Assembly (NCBI GenBank): GCA_030434245.1
Contig: JAUISX010000001.1
Location: 593,826-657,825, forward strand
Direction of reading: 5' to 3'
Source of the DNA: Porphyromonadaceae bacterium W3.11
GTDB taxonomy: Bacteria > Bacteroidota > Bacteroidia > Bacteroidales > Porphyromonadaceae
DNA: 64,000 nt
The first letter of the stretch is position 1; each line of letters begins with the position of its first letter. Of the stretch, positions 18,307 to 26,564 are shown piece by piece. Below the pieces are notes generated by a model. The model made no database searches. It was not told the origin of the DNA and worked only from the letters and a program-made list of their open reading frames with translations. Position numbers and translations under genes: made by a program.

Positions 18307-18936
18307 ATGCTAAAGAATGTACGTCATATAATATTAATAACCATCTTGCTAATGCTAGCACCTCAAGTTGTTGGTGCTCAAATTCAAGATATTAATAAGC
18401 TTCCTCCGGAGAAAGCCAAAGGCTTTTTGGTACCCGCATGTATCGAAGCTAATGGGGATACTATTCCTTACCTTACTCTACCCACACTTTATGTATTCAG
18501 AAATCTAAATTTCAGTAATCAGGAAGCGAGGATGGCGTACAAGAGGATGGTACGTGATGTCAAGCGGACTCTACCTTTTGCAAAGTTGGTCTCAAACACT
18601 TTGATTGAAACCTATGAATACATGGAGACCCTCCCTAATGATAAAGCCAGACATCGACATCTTAAGAAAATGGAGAAGGAGCTTTATCAAGAATACAAAC
18701 CAGAGCTCAAAAAGTTAACTCTAAGGCAGGGAAAACTATTACTAAAGCTAATCACTAGGGAGTGTGGTACGGATAGCTACCATCTGATAGATTCATTTCT
18801 CGGGGGCTTTTCAGCCACGTTTTGGGATGGGTTCGCTAGGATCATTGGTGCCTCACTTAAGGCTGATTATAATCCTGATGGAGAAGATGCTTTGATAGAG
18901 AGGGTCTGTATAGAAGTGGAACAGGGATACGTATAA
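18307..18936 (+). CDS. DUF4294-family exported protein
   Basis: 209 residues with a signal peptide (MLKNVRHIILITILLMLAPQVVGA, cleavage near residue 24). The core has GDTIPYLTLPTLYVFRNLNFSNQEARMAYKRMVRDVKRTLPFAKL, then a helical stretch rich in Lys/Glu and GGFSATFWDGFARIIGASLKADYNPDGEDALIERV. This matches DUF4294, a family found almost only in Bacteroidota and of unknown function. It probably acts in the periplasm. A strong terminator follows at 18970-19016. The leader carries an unusual hairpin immediately upstream of the start codon. Confidence 0.88.
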   Translation: MLKNVRHIILITILLMLAPQVVGAQIQDINKLPPEKAKGFLVPACIEANGDTIPYLTLPTLYVFRNLNFSNQEARMAYKRMVRDVKRTLPFAKLVSNTLIETYEYMETLPNDKARHRHLKKMEKELYQEYKPELKKLTLRQGKLLLKLITRECGTDSYHLIDSFLGGFSATFWDGFARIIGASLKADYNPDGEDALIERVCIEVEQGYV

Positions 18937-18969
18937 GGGACACCGATAAATAATCACTTACAAGGTTAT

Positions 18970-19016
18970 AAAAGAGACAGCTTTATTCTAAATGAATAGA
19001 GCTGTCTCTTTTTTTT
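18970..19016 (+). terminator. Rho-independent terminator after the DUF4294 gene
   Basis: The arms 18970-18988 (AAAAGAGACAGCTTTATTC) and 18994-19012 (GAATAGAGCTGTCTCTTTT) pair almost perfectly and are followed by more T residues. Confidence 0.88.
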
Positions 19017-19084
19017 GAATCAATTGCTCAAGAGTAGTCTATATCATGGGATGCTAAGCGTGTCACTGGAGCCTCGCAACACCA

Positions 19085-19102
19085 TTGTAACTTCAATGTA
19101 AC
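19085..19102 (+). promoter_or_regulatory. Pho-box-like direct repeat upstream of pstS
   Basis: TTGTAAC-TTCA-ATGTAAC forms two 7-bp direct repeats with a 4-bp spacer, the 7-4-7 architecture bound by PhoB-type regulators (E. coli repeats are CTGTCAT-like). It ends 21 bp before the TACATTTG box. The phoB-like regulator gene is in the same cluster. Confidence 0.6.
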
Positions 19103-19123
19103 GATTGCTTAAATAGTAATTCA

Positions 19124-19131
19124 TACATTTG
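19124..19131 (+). promoter_or_regulatory. -7 box of the pst operon promoter
   Basis: TACATTTG matches TAnnTTTG, with a TTG at 19105-19107 as a poor -33 element. The Pho-box-like repeat overlaps and precedes the -33 area, which fits an activator-dependent promoter. pstS starts 80 bp downstream. Confidence 0.6.
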
Positions 19132-19210
19132 CGATGAGAAAATATTAAAAATAAAAGGGTATATTTATTGTGAATCAATTACACAATATTATAATCAAAC
19201 GAGAAAAATT

Positions 19211-20260
19211 ATGAATGTAAAAAAAACATTAGCTATATGGGCATTTGTCCTACCAGCACTTCTAGCTTCATGTGGAGGTAAATCAAACATCTCATTAAGC
19301 GGTACGGGTGCTACTTTCCCTGCACCATTTTACAATGATGTGACAAAACAGTATGGGGAATCACACGGCATACGTGTAAGTTATGGCGGTACTGGTAGTG
19401 GTGCTGGTATTCGTAACTTGCAGGATATGACAGTAGAGTTTGGAGGTACGGATATTTATCTATCAGAAAAAGAATTAGCTGCTATGCCTGGAGAAGTATT
19501 ACATATCCCTACATGTATTGGTGGCATCGTTATGTCTTATAACATTGAGGGGATTACAGAGCTTAACCTAACGCCAGAATTGATTACAAAAATCTATCTT
19601 GGAGAAATCACCAATTGGAATGACCCTCTCATTGCTGCCGTCAATGAAGGGACTAAGTTTCCTGACCAAGAGATAACTGTTGTGTATAGAAGCGAAGGAA
19701 GCGGGTCTACAGCAGTATTTACAGGCTTCATGAGTTCGGTAAATGCAGAATGGGAAAAAGCTATTGGCAAAGGTAAGTCAGTTAACTTCCCTATGGGTAT
19801 TGCCGCTAAGGGTAATCCAGGGGTAGCTGGAATCATCTCTGAAACGAATGGTGCTATTGGCTACATCGGTTCGGAATATTCACTCGCTCTCCAAATACCT
19901 TCGGCAAGGATTCAAAATAGAGCTGGTAAGTTCATCGAAGCAAATATGGAAAGCATATCACTTAGTGGTAATATTGAGAATATGCCAAACGACACTAGGA
20001 TGATCATCTCCAACTCAGACAATGAGCGAGCTTACCCTATCAGTACATTTACATGGCTCATAGTATATAAGGAACAAGCATACAATGGTAGGACATTAGA
20101 GCAAGCACAGACACTTCAAGATTTTCTACTATACGTAATTGGCAAGGAGGGAGCCGAGAGTGCCTCTAAGACACACTTCGCACCACTTCCAGAAATCGCA
20201 CGTGCTAAAGCTGAGGCTGTAGTAAAAAGCATGACTTACGAAGGTAAGCCTTTAAGATAA
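19211..20260 (+). CDS. pstS: Phosphate ABC transporter, substrate-binding lipoprotein
   Basis: 349 residues. Lipoprotein signal ending LPALLASCGGK (Cys at residue ~21), then the start of the binding fold SLSGTGATFPAPFYNDVTKQY. VSYGGTGSGAGIRNL and VYRSEGSGSTAVFTGFM supply the Ser/Thr/Gly backbone that coordinates phosphate, and GAIGYIGSEYSL is typical of PstS. It captures phosphate in the periplasm for PstCAB. First gene of the pst operon; downstream of a Pho-box-like site, and separated from pstC by a stem-loop that may let it be made in excess. Confidence 0.97.
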   Translation: MNVKKTLAIWAFVLPALLASCGGKSNISLSGTGATFPAPFYNDVTKQYGESHGIRVSYGGTGSGAGIRNLQDMTVEFGGTDIYLSEKELAAMPGEVLHIPTCIGGIVMSYNIEGITELNLTPELITKIYLGEITNWNDPLIAAVNEGTKFPDQEITVVYRSEGSGSTAVFTGFMSSVNAEWEKAIGKGKSVNFPMGIAAKGNPGVAGIISETNGAIGYIGSEYSLALQIPSARIQNRAGKFIEANMESISLSGNIENMPNDTRMIISNSDNERAYPISTFTWLIVYKEQAYNGRTLEQAQTLQDFLLYVIGKEGAESASKTHFAPLPEIARAKAEAVVKSMTYEGKPLR

Positions 20261-20274
20261 TATAGATATAATTT

Positions 20275-20328
20275 ATAGGGGATTTAGAATGAGATCACAG
20301 TAATGAGTATCCACTCTAGATCCCCTAT
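20275..20328 (+). promoter_or_regulatory. Intercistronic stem-loop between pstS and pstC
   Basis: Left arm ATAGGGGATTTAGAATGAGA (20275-20294) pairs with right arm 20309-20328, with a few mismatches. There is no T-tract, so it looks like an mRNA-stabilising or processing hairpin rather than a full terminator. Confidence 0.6.
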
Positions 20329-20350
20329 TATGTACGTTTGACCACAGACG

Positions 20351-21199
20351 ATGAAAGATAAACTATTCAACGGATTGCTAGCCATTGCTGGTGTTGTAAT
20401 CATCATCATCTCAGCAGGAATCCTCTATGCACTAACGTCTGAAAGTATTCCAGCCTTCAAGGAGTTTGGCGTCTGGAATTTCATCACATCGAGTGCTTGG
20501 GAAGATAGGAGTGATACCTTTGGAGCCCTTCCTTTTATCACAGGGACACTCCTCACGTCAATTCTGGCACTTCTCATCTGCATCCCCTTTTCTCTATCAG
20601 TGGCACTTTTTAATGGGGAGTACTTTAGAGGCAAGAAAATATCAAGGATTGTCGGAACTGTGGTGGATCTACTAGCTGGTATCCCATCTATTGTTTATGG
20701 TTTATGGGGGTTTTATACCGTACGTCCGATAATGATTACTCTGGGTGTTAATGCACAAGGCTTTGGTATCATCTTAGCATCCATCGTTTTGGCGATTATG
20801 ATTATTCCTTATGCCTCTTCCTTAAGTGCAGAATTTATCAGTATGGTACCCAATGATCTAAAAGAAGGAGCCTACAGCTTGGGAGCTACGAGATTAGAGA
20901 CCATCAAGGCCATCAGTATCCCATCTGCCGGCTCGGGGATCTTCGCAGCATATATCTTGGCGTTCGGTAGAGCATTGGGAGAAACAATGGCAGTAACCAT
21001 GCTGATTGGGAATACTAATAACATACCTATCAACCTCTCAGATACAGGGAATACAATGGCGAGCGTTATTGCTAATCAATTTGGAGAAGCTGGTGGTATA
21101 AAGCTTAGTTCATTATTTGCGATTGGCTTTTTGCTCTTCCTAATCACAGCCATAATTAATATGATAGCTAAGGTGGTCATTAATAGAGTCAGTAGATGA
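20351..21199 (+). CDS. pstC: Phosphate ABC transporter permease PstC
   Basis: 282 residues with six transmembrane segments. The EAA loop reads EGAYSLGATRLETIKAISIPSAGSG (~residues 175-200), and DLLAGIPSIVYGLWGFYTV is the conserved periplasmic-side block of PstC. It forms the membrane channel with PstA. It overlaps pstA by 4 bp (ATGA), so both are translationally coupled. Length is slightly short of E. coli PstC, as is common in this phylum. Confidence 0.96.
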   Translation: MKDKLFNGLLAIAGVVIIIISAGILYALTSESIPAFKEFGVWNFITSSAWEDRSDTFGALPFITGTLLTSILALLICIPFSLSVALFNGEYFRGKKISRIVGTVVDLLAGIPSIVYGLWGFYTVRPIMITLGVNAQGFGIILASIVLAIMIIPYASSLSAEFISMVPNDLKEGAYSLGATRLETIKAISIPSAGSGIFAAYILAFGRALGETMAVTMLIGNTNNIPINLSDTGNTMASVIANQFGEAGGIKLSSLFAIGFLLFLITAIINMIAKVVINRVSR

Positions 21200-22092
21200 T
21201 GAATAAGATTGAAGAAGTATCACGCCGACCAAGTAAGACTGGTCGTAGAATAGCCTTAAGCAAGTTTGTATTCATTGTGGTCATTATCCTCAGTGCCTTT
21301 ACTGCGATACCACTTTTATCCATATTATTTGAATTGATAGCCAAAGGCTGGCGACAGTTTAATGGGGCATTATTTACAGAAGTAGCTCCGACCTCAATGG
21401 AGGCCATGTTTGCTCGACAAGGAGGCAATGTCATACCTGGTGGTATCTTGAATGGTATTACAGGTACTCTAACGATGTTGGGGTTGGCCATACTATTGTC
21501 CATTCCATTAGGCGTACTGGCAGGGATCTATCTAGCTGAGAAGAAAGATGCTAAGCTTGCGAACGTCATTCGTACTCTGACCGATATTTTACAGGGAGTA
21601 CCTTCGATCGTTATTGGTATCGTTATCTATATGTGGGTAGTAAAGTCTATGAATAATTATAGTGCATTAGCTGGGGGTATAGCTCTTGGACTTATGATGA
21701 TTCCGATGATTGTACGAAGTACCGAAGAGAGTCTCCGAATGATTCCTGACAGTCTCAAGGAAGCCGGCTTGGCACTGGGAGGATCATATACTAACGTAAT
21801 GTTCAAAGTCATTTTACCAAGTGCCTTCGGGGGGTTATTTACCGGCATTCTACTATCTATCTCAAGGGTAATGGGGGAGACTGCCCCTCTATTGGTGACC
21901 GCTCTTGGAGCTAATTATGTTCATGGAGATATTACCAAACCTATGAGTGCCGTCAGTCTTTTGATTTGGGAATTTTATAATGATCCTAATCTAGCGGACT
22001 TAGTATGGAGCTCATCCCTACTTCTACTCCTTTTAATTCTAGGTATGAATTTGCTGGCGAAGATGATAGCAAGCCGTTGGCGGATACAATAA
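21196..22092 (+). CDS. pstA: Phosphate ABC transporter permease PstA
   Basis: 298 residues with six transmembrane helices. The conserved PstA blocks are TDILQGVPSIVIGIVIYMWVV and the EAA loop EAGLALGGSYTNVMFKVILPSAFGG (~residues 195-220), plus SRVMGETAPLLVTALGANY. Partner of PstC in the inner membrane. The start ATG lies within the pstC stop. pstB follows after 24 bp. Confidence 0.96.
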   Translation: MMNKIEEVSRRPSKTGRRIALSKFVFIVVIILSAFTAIPLLSILFELIAKGWRQFNGALFTEVAPTSMEAMFARQGGNVIPGGILNGITGTLTMLGLAILLSIPLGVLAGIYLAEKKDAKLANVIRTLTDILQGVPSIVIGIVIYMWVVKSMNNYSALAGGIALGLMMIPMIVRSTEESLRMIPDSLKEAGLALGGSYTNVMFKVILPSAFGGLFTGILLSISRVMGETAPLLVTALGANYVHGDITKPMSAVSLLIWEFYNDPNLADLVWSSSLLLLLLILGMNLLAKMIASRWRIQ

Positions 22093-22116
22093 AAACAGTT
22101 ATATTTATAAGCAATT

Positions 22117-23007
22117 ATGACAGATGCTAAGCAAGTGACACAGACACAAATAACAGATATTGGTAGCATGGAAAAAAAGCCGACGTCATTGGGAGGATTT
22201 AATGCAGCGGATGGATTGTTAAGATCACCAATGCAGACTCAGGATGAACTGACACCTATCATTGAGATAAAAGATTTATCCGTATCATATACTCCAGGAA
22301 AGAAAGCCATAAAGGACATTTCGGCTACTCTTTATAAAAACCTTATTACAGCGGTCATGGGACCAAGTGGATGTGGCAAGAGTACTCTACTAAGAGCCAT
22401 CAATAGGATGCATGACCTGTACCCATCTATAAAAACAGAAGGGGAGATACTTATAGAAGGGGAGGATATCATGAAAATGAATCCCATGCAAGCTCGTAGA
22501 AAAGCTGGTATGGTATTCCAGAGACCTAATCCATTCCCGACAATGTCTATCGAGGAGAATGTATTAGCTGGATACAAACTAAATGGTATTAAGCTGACAA
22601 AAGATGAAAAAGAAGAGATTGTCGAGACTAGCCTCAAGAATGTCGCTCTATGGGAAGAGGTTAAAGACTCCATGAAGAAAAAGGGATCCTTCCTCTCTGG
22701 TGGACAACAACAACGACTCTGTATTGCTAGAGCTCTGGCTCTTCGCCCTGAAGTGCTTCTGATGGACGAGCCAACATCTGCTTTGGACCCGATATCTACG
22801 AATCGTGTGGAAGAGCTCATCATGGAACTAAAGCAACAATACTCTATAATCATCGTCACCCATAATATGAGCCAGGCCGCTCGTCTTTCTGACAAGTCGG
22901 TATTCATGTACCTTGGTGAGTTGGTAGAGTATGGTAATACGGATCAGATGTTTACCAAGCCTAAGGACAAGAGAACTGAAGATTATCTCACTGGTGTTTT
23001 CAGTTGA
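22117..23007 (+). CDS. pstB: Phosphate ABC transporter ATPase PstB
   Basis: 296 residues, about 45 longer than usual because of a polar N-terminal extension before IIEIKDLSVSYTPGKKAIKDIS. Walker A is MGPSGCGKSTLLRAINRM (~residues 82-99), the Q-loop is MVFQRPNPFPTMSIEENV, the ABC signature is LSGGQQQRLCIARAL, and Walker B is VLLMDEPTSALDP followed by the switch His in IIVTHNMSQAARL. Internal ATGs after the first could be the true start, since the extension lacks family features. It powers PstCA. Confidence 0.96.
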   Translation: MTDAKQVTQTQITDIGSMEKKPTSLGGFNAADGLLRSPMQTQDELTPIIEIKDLSVSYTPGKKAIKDISATLYKNLITAVMGPSGCGKSTLLRAINRMHDLYPSIKTEGEILIEGEDIMKMNPMQARRKAGMVFQRPNPFPTMSIEENVLAGYKLNGIKLTKDEKEEIVETSLKNVALWEEVKDSMKKKGSFLSGGQQQRLCIARALALRPEVLLMDEPTSALDPISTNRVEELIMELKQQYSIIIVTHNMSQAARLSDKSVFMYLGELVEYGNTDQMFTKPKDKRTEDYLTGVFS

Positions 23008-23036
23008 TTTATTCATGAATATTGTAATCTAAGTAT

Positions 23037-23750
23037 ATGAAAGATAATAAAAGCAATCCTTTTACTAATTCTATCAAGGAGCAGCAGCTGCAGATTTTAC
23101 TCAATCAATTTGAGCTCATCTCAAAAAACACTTTATTGCAGCTAAGCATTGTCAAAAAACTTTTTGACAATCCAGATCTTGATGTCCTTTTCGAAGAGGC
23201 ACAGTCTAATGAAATCATTATTGATAGATTAGAATTAAAAATGAGAGAGGAGGTCGCTTTCGCGATATTTAAGTTCTCCCCTGTTGCTGAAGACCTCAGA
23301 CGGATCATTGCCTATCAGGACCTAACAACTAACCTAGAACGTATTGGTGATATGGCGATGAATATCATGCTCTACCTGAGAGAGATTGACTTCAACAGAC
23401 CTGACCTTCACGAACTAAAGCAGCTTTGCTTTGAGATGCTTGACTCGGTAATACAGATGATTAGGAATGGTATCCTTAGCTTTACTAACGAATCTATAGA
23501 GACCGCCTATGGTGTACTAAATTCCGACAATCTTGTAGATGACCAGTACTATGCCGTCAAAAACATGCTCTGCAACTTATATTCTGATCGAGACTTAAGG
23601 ACAGAGGATGTGAAAGAACTCATCGGAATTGAATGTATCGCTCATAACCTTGAGCGATGTGGGGATAATGCAACAAACATTGCTGAATCAACAATTTACC
23701 TAATAAAAGGGAGAGACGTAAGACATGCTAAACCAGACTCAAATGAATAA
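23037..23750 (+). CDS. phoU: Phosphate signalling protein PhoU
   Basis: 237 residues, all helical, with the two PhoU repeats. The metal-binding motifs are seen in AEDLRRIIAYQDLTTNLERIGDMAMNI (~residues 84-110) and IGIECIAHNLERCGDNATNIAESTIYL (~200-226). PhoU links the Pst transporter to the PhoR kinase to repress the regulon when phosphate is plentiful. The response regulator gene starts inside its last codons (ATG at 23743, 8-bp overlap). Confidence 0.96.
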   Translation: MKDNKSNPFTNSIKEQQLQILLNQFELISKNTLLQLSIVKKLFDNPDLDVLFEEAQSNEIIIDRLELKMREEVAFAIFKFSPVAEDLRRIIAYQDLTTNLERIGDMAMNIMLYLREIDFNRPDLHELKQLCFEMLDSVIQMIRNGILSFTNESIETAYGVLNSDNLVDDQYYAVKNMLCNLYSDRDLRTEDVKELIGIECIAHNLERCGDNATNIAESTIYLIKGRDVRHAKPDSNE

Positions 23751-24426
23751 AATCTTAGTCGTTGATGACGAACAGGATATACGTGAAATACTTCAGTTTA
23801 ACCTTGAACACGAAGGATTTAATGTCCTCACTGCATCGTCTGCAGAAGAAGCTCTAGAGATACTTGATGAAAGTTTTTCGCTCATCTTATTAGACGTCAT
23901 GATGGAGGGGATGAGTGGTTTCAAGATGGCCGATCTATTACGAAAGGAAGATAACCTCATACCTATTATCTTCTTAACGGCAAAAGACACTGAAAATGAT
24001 ATGCTCACTGGATTTATGCTGGGAGGTGATGATTACATCAAGAAGCCTTTTAGCGTCCAAGAAATAATTGCCCGAGTTAAAAGTGTCTTAAAAAGAACAA
24101 ATATCACACCCATCCAAGAGCCCAATGATGAGATAATAGACCTAGGACCTATTCAGATCAATCGAAAAGCGATGACAGTGACGGACAATCATGGCATCAT
24201 TAGGGTCACCAAGACTGAGTATGATATACTCGTATTACTAAGCACCAACATTGGCAGGATTTTCTCTCGTCAGGAGATTCTGGATAATGTTTGGCAAAAT
24301 GATAGCATCGTATTAGATCGGACCGTGGATGTACATATCGCACGTCTGAGAAAGAAACTAGGAGAGCATGGTAATTATATTGTAAATAGGGTGGGCTTTG
24401 GTTATACCTTTAAAATGCCGAAGTAA
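23743..24426 (+). CDS. phoB: PhoB-like response regulator
   Basis: 227 residues from ATG 23743, chosen because the receiver begins at once with MNKILVVDDEQDIREIL. An ATG 18 bp upstream is also in frame. The phosphorylation site is Asp in LILLDVMMEGMSG (~residue 52), with the switch Thr in FLTAKD and Lys in DDYIKKPF. The OmpR-type winged helix covers ~130-227 (RVTKTEYDILVLLSTN, RQEILDNVWQ, DVHIARLRKKLGEHG). It very likely binds the 7-4-7 repeat upstream of pstS. Phosphate specificity is inferred from the operon. Confidence 0.92.
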   Translation: MNKILVVDDEQDIREILQFNLEHEGFNVLTASSAEEALEILDESFSLILLDVMMEGMSGFKMADLLRKEDNLIPIIFLTAKDTENDMLTGFMLGGDDYIKKPFSVQEIIARVKSVLKRTNITPIQEPNDEIIDLGPIQINRKAMTVTDNHGIIRVTKTEYDILVLLSTNIGRIFSRQEILDNVWQNDSIVLDRTVDVHIARLRKKLGEHGNYIVNRVGFGYTFKMPK

Positions 24427-24515
24427 GAACCTGCCCCTATCAGTTCGTAAGTAAGAGTCAAGCCAGGATGCCACATGCACTACTGTGTTAATAATAGCAA
24501 TTAAAGATCATTAAC

Positions 24516-26216
24516 GTGAAAACAACATTTTCAAAGAAGATATTTTATCCTACTCTAGGTATCATTGCACTATTTATGATTGGACTAATCATAAATCAGC
24601 AAAAGATAGAGCATGATATGAAGTTTGATGCACTGGCTTCTAAGTTAGAGGCTTACAATGATCTTATTCACCTTGCTTACGAAAAGGACCTGGTACCAGA
24701 GGTAAAACAACTGTTACCAACAGACCTAAGAGTAACAATCATTGAGAATGAAGGTAAAGTGCTCCGTGACACAGAGGTAGATAACGTCGGTAAGATGGAG
24801 CTCCACGATACTCGTCCAGAGCTCCAAGAAGCTAGATTTCACACCTTAGGAAGTGACATTAGGAAATCCGTAACTACAGGGAAGAAGACTCTGTACGTTG
24901 CCAATTTTTACCAAAATTATTATATACGAACAGCGTTACCCTACAATCATTCACTAAAGAGCACATTAACAAGCTCCAACTATTTTATCATCATCAGCTT
25001 GTTAGGATTTTTTCTTATATCCATTTTGCTATATTTCCTCTTAAGAAAATACGACCGCACTATTGCACAGCTTAAGAAAGTAGGTGAGATGGTAGTTAAT
25101 GGACATAATGTCACAGCTGATGACTTCCCAGAATCTACAGGCAGCGGGATATCAAGTGTCCTGTTAGCCATTTTAGAGCAAAAACAAAAAAATAATGATG
25201 AGCTAGAAGAGTCGAAAGATAGATTAGTTTCTCATTTCCAACTTTCTAATACCGGGATTGCCCTCTTTAATAAAGATAATGAGGTAGAATACACTAATAG
25301 CCACTTCATTCAATACGCTAATATCCTATCCACTAGTGCGATGACGCAAGCCAAAGAATTTTTGAATGAGCATATCATGCTACCTATCAAAAGGTTTATT
25401 GAAGATCATGATTCTCAGGAACGAAGTACAGCTATTACAGTCGCACAGGGCAATAAAATATTCGCCATCAAAGCACTAAAGTCCGGAGGTGGAAAATTTG
25501 AAATAACCATCGAAGATGTCACCGAAGAAGAGAAAAATAGGCAGCTCAAGCAAGAGATGACCAGCAATGTGACTCATGAGATTCGTACTCCATTAACCTC
25601 CATCCGTGGATATTTGGAAACGCTTAACTACATGGATCTTACAGAGGAAAAGAGAAATGAATTCATCGAAAAAGCGTTCCAACAGACAATCCGTCTTAGT
25701 GAGATGATGGATGATATCAGTTTGCTATCTAAGTTAGATGAAGAAAGCCGAAGCTTTGAATACGAGAGTGTTAATCTATATTCTGTGGTTGAAGAGTTAA
25801 GGGTTCATTTTTCAGATATTATTATAGCACAGAATAACACTTTTATCAATAAACTAGATCCTGATACTAAGATAAAAGGGAACCGCTCTTTGATTAATTC
25901 GATCTTCAGAAACCTCATGGAGAATACGCTAAGGTATGCAGGTCCTGGGGTTGAAATGGTAATTACTCAGTTCCATCAAGATAATCATTACCTCTATTTC
26001 TCATACTACGATACTGGGACAGGTGTATCAGAAGAACACATGAATCGATTATTTGAGAGATTTTATCGGGTAGATAGTGGTCGTACACGTGCGACTGGTG
26101 GCTCTGGTCTAGGGCTAAGCATCGTAAAAAACTCTGTGCTCCTTCACGGTGGTCAAATACAGGCAAGGAGACATACCTCTGGAGGATTGGAAATACACTT
26201 CAATCTTCACCGTTAA
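24516..26216 (+). CDS. phoR: PhoR-like sensor histidine kinase
   Basis: 566 residues from a GTG start. Transmembrane helix 1 is at ~8-27, followed by a periplasmic domain of about 125 residues, helix 2 at ~155-175, and a PAS-like segment (~235-340). The H-box is NVTHEIRTPLTSIRGYLETL with the phospho-accepting His near residue 352. Catalytic motifs: N-box SIFRNLMENTLRYAG, G1 YYDTGTGVSEEHM, F-box FERFYRVD and G2 GGSGLGLSIVK. It is paired with the upstream regulator, 89 bp away, and closes the phosphate cluster. The periplasmic sensor suggests more than simple Pst/PhoU signalling. Confidence 0.93.
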   Translation: MKTTFSKKIFYPTLGIIALFMIGLIINQQKIEHDMKFDALASKLEAYNDLIHLAYEKDLVPEVKQLLPTDLRVTIIENEGKVLRDTEVDNVGKMELHDTRPELQEARFHTLGSDIRKSVTTGKKTLYVANFYQNYYIRTALPYNHSLKSTLTSSNYFIIISLLGFFLISILLYFLLRKYDRTIAQLKKVGEMVVNGHNVTADDFPESTGSGISSVLLAILEQKQKNNDELEESKDRLVSHFQLSNTGIALFNKDNEVEYTNSHFIQYANILSTSAMTQAKEFLNEHIMLPIKRFIEDHDSQERSTAITVAQGNKIFAIKALKSGGGKFEITIEDVTEEEKNRQLKQEMTSNVTHEIRTPLTSIRGYLETLNYMDLTEEKRNEFIEKAFQQTIRLSEMMDDISLLSKLDEESRSFEYESVNLYSVVEELRVHFSDIIIAQNNTFINKLDPDTKIKGNRSLINSIFRNLMENTLRYAGPGVEMVITQFHQDNHYLYFSYYDTGTGVSEEHMNRLFERFYRVDSGRTRATGGSGLGLSIVKNSVLLHGGQIQARRHTSGGLEIHFNLHR

Positions 26217-26260
26217 TTAGCCCATTTTACCAGCTATAGAAAGCGAACTAATATACTACT

Positions 26261-26403
26261 TTATTGGTGTCCGATAAAAATCTCAATAGTTCTTATAACG
26301 AATTGAATTATAGCCTATTACACTACAATTAGAAGAAGGGGGCTTGTCTCATAAAACTATATTGATTATCAATGAGTTAAGTATGTTTATCGGACACCAA
26401 TAA
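26261..26403. mobile_element. Miniature inverted-repeat element (143 bp)
   Basis: Perfect 18-bp terminal inverted repeats, TTATTGGTGTCCGATAAA at 26261-26278 and its inverse at 26386-26403. They are flanked by a 7-bp direct repeat TACTACT (26254-26260 and 26404-26410). There is no reading frame inside. This is the structure of a non-autonomous transposon (MITE) mobilised by a transposase elsewhere in the genome; no full-length partner with these ends is in the window. The rest of the 26217-26564 gap shows nothing else. Confidence 0.8.
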
Positions 26404-26564
26404 TACTACTTATACTTAGCTAACTTTGCTTGTCCCCCAAAAACATCAGCGGTCTGATAGCTTCTAAGTAAGTCATAAAGCAAATAAACGACCGCACTTC
26501 TTCCGCACTATCAAAGCCTCTGCTAAAATATAATCAGAGCAAGAGAGTAAGAATGTTATACTCA

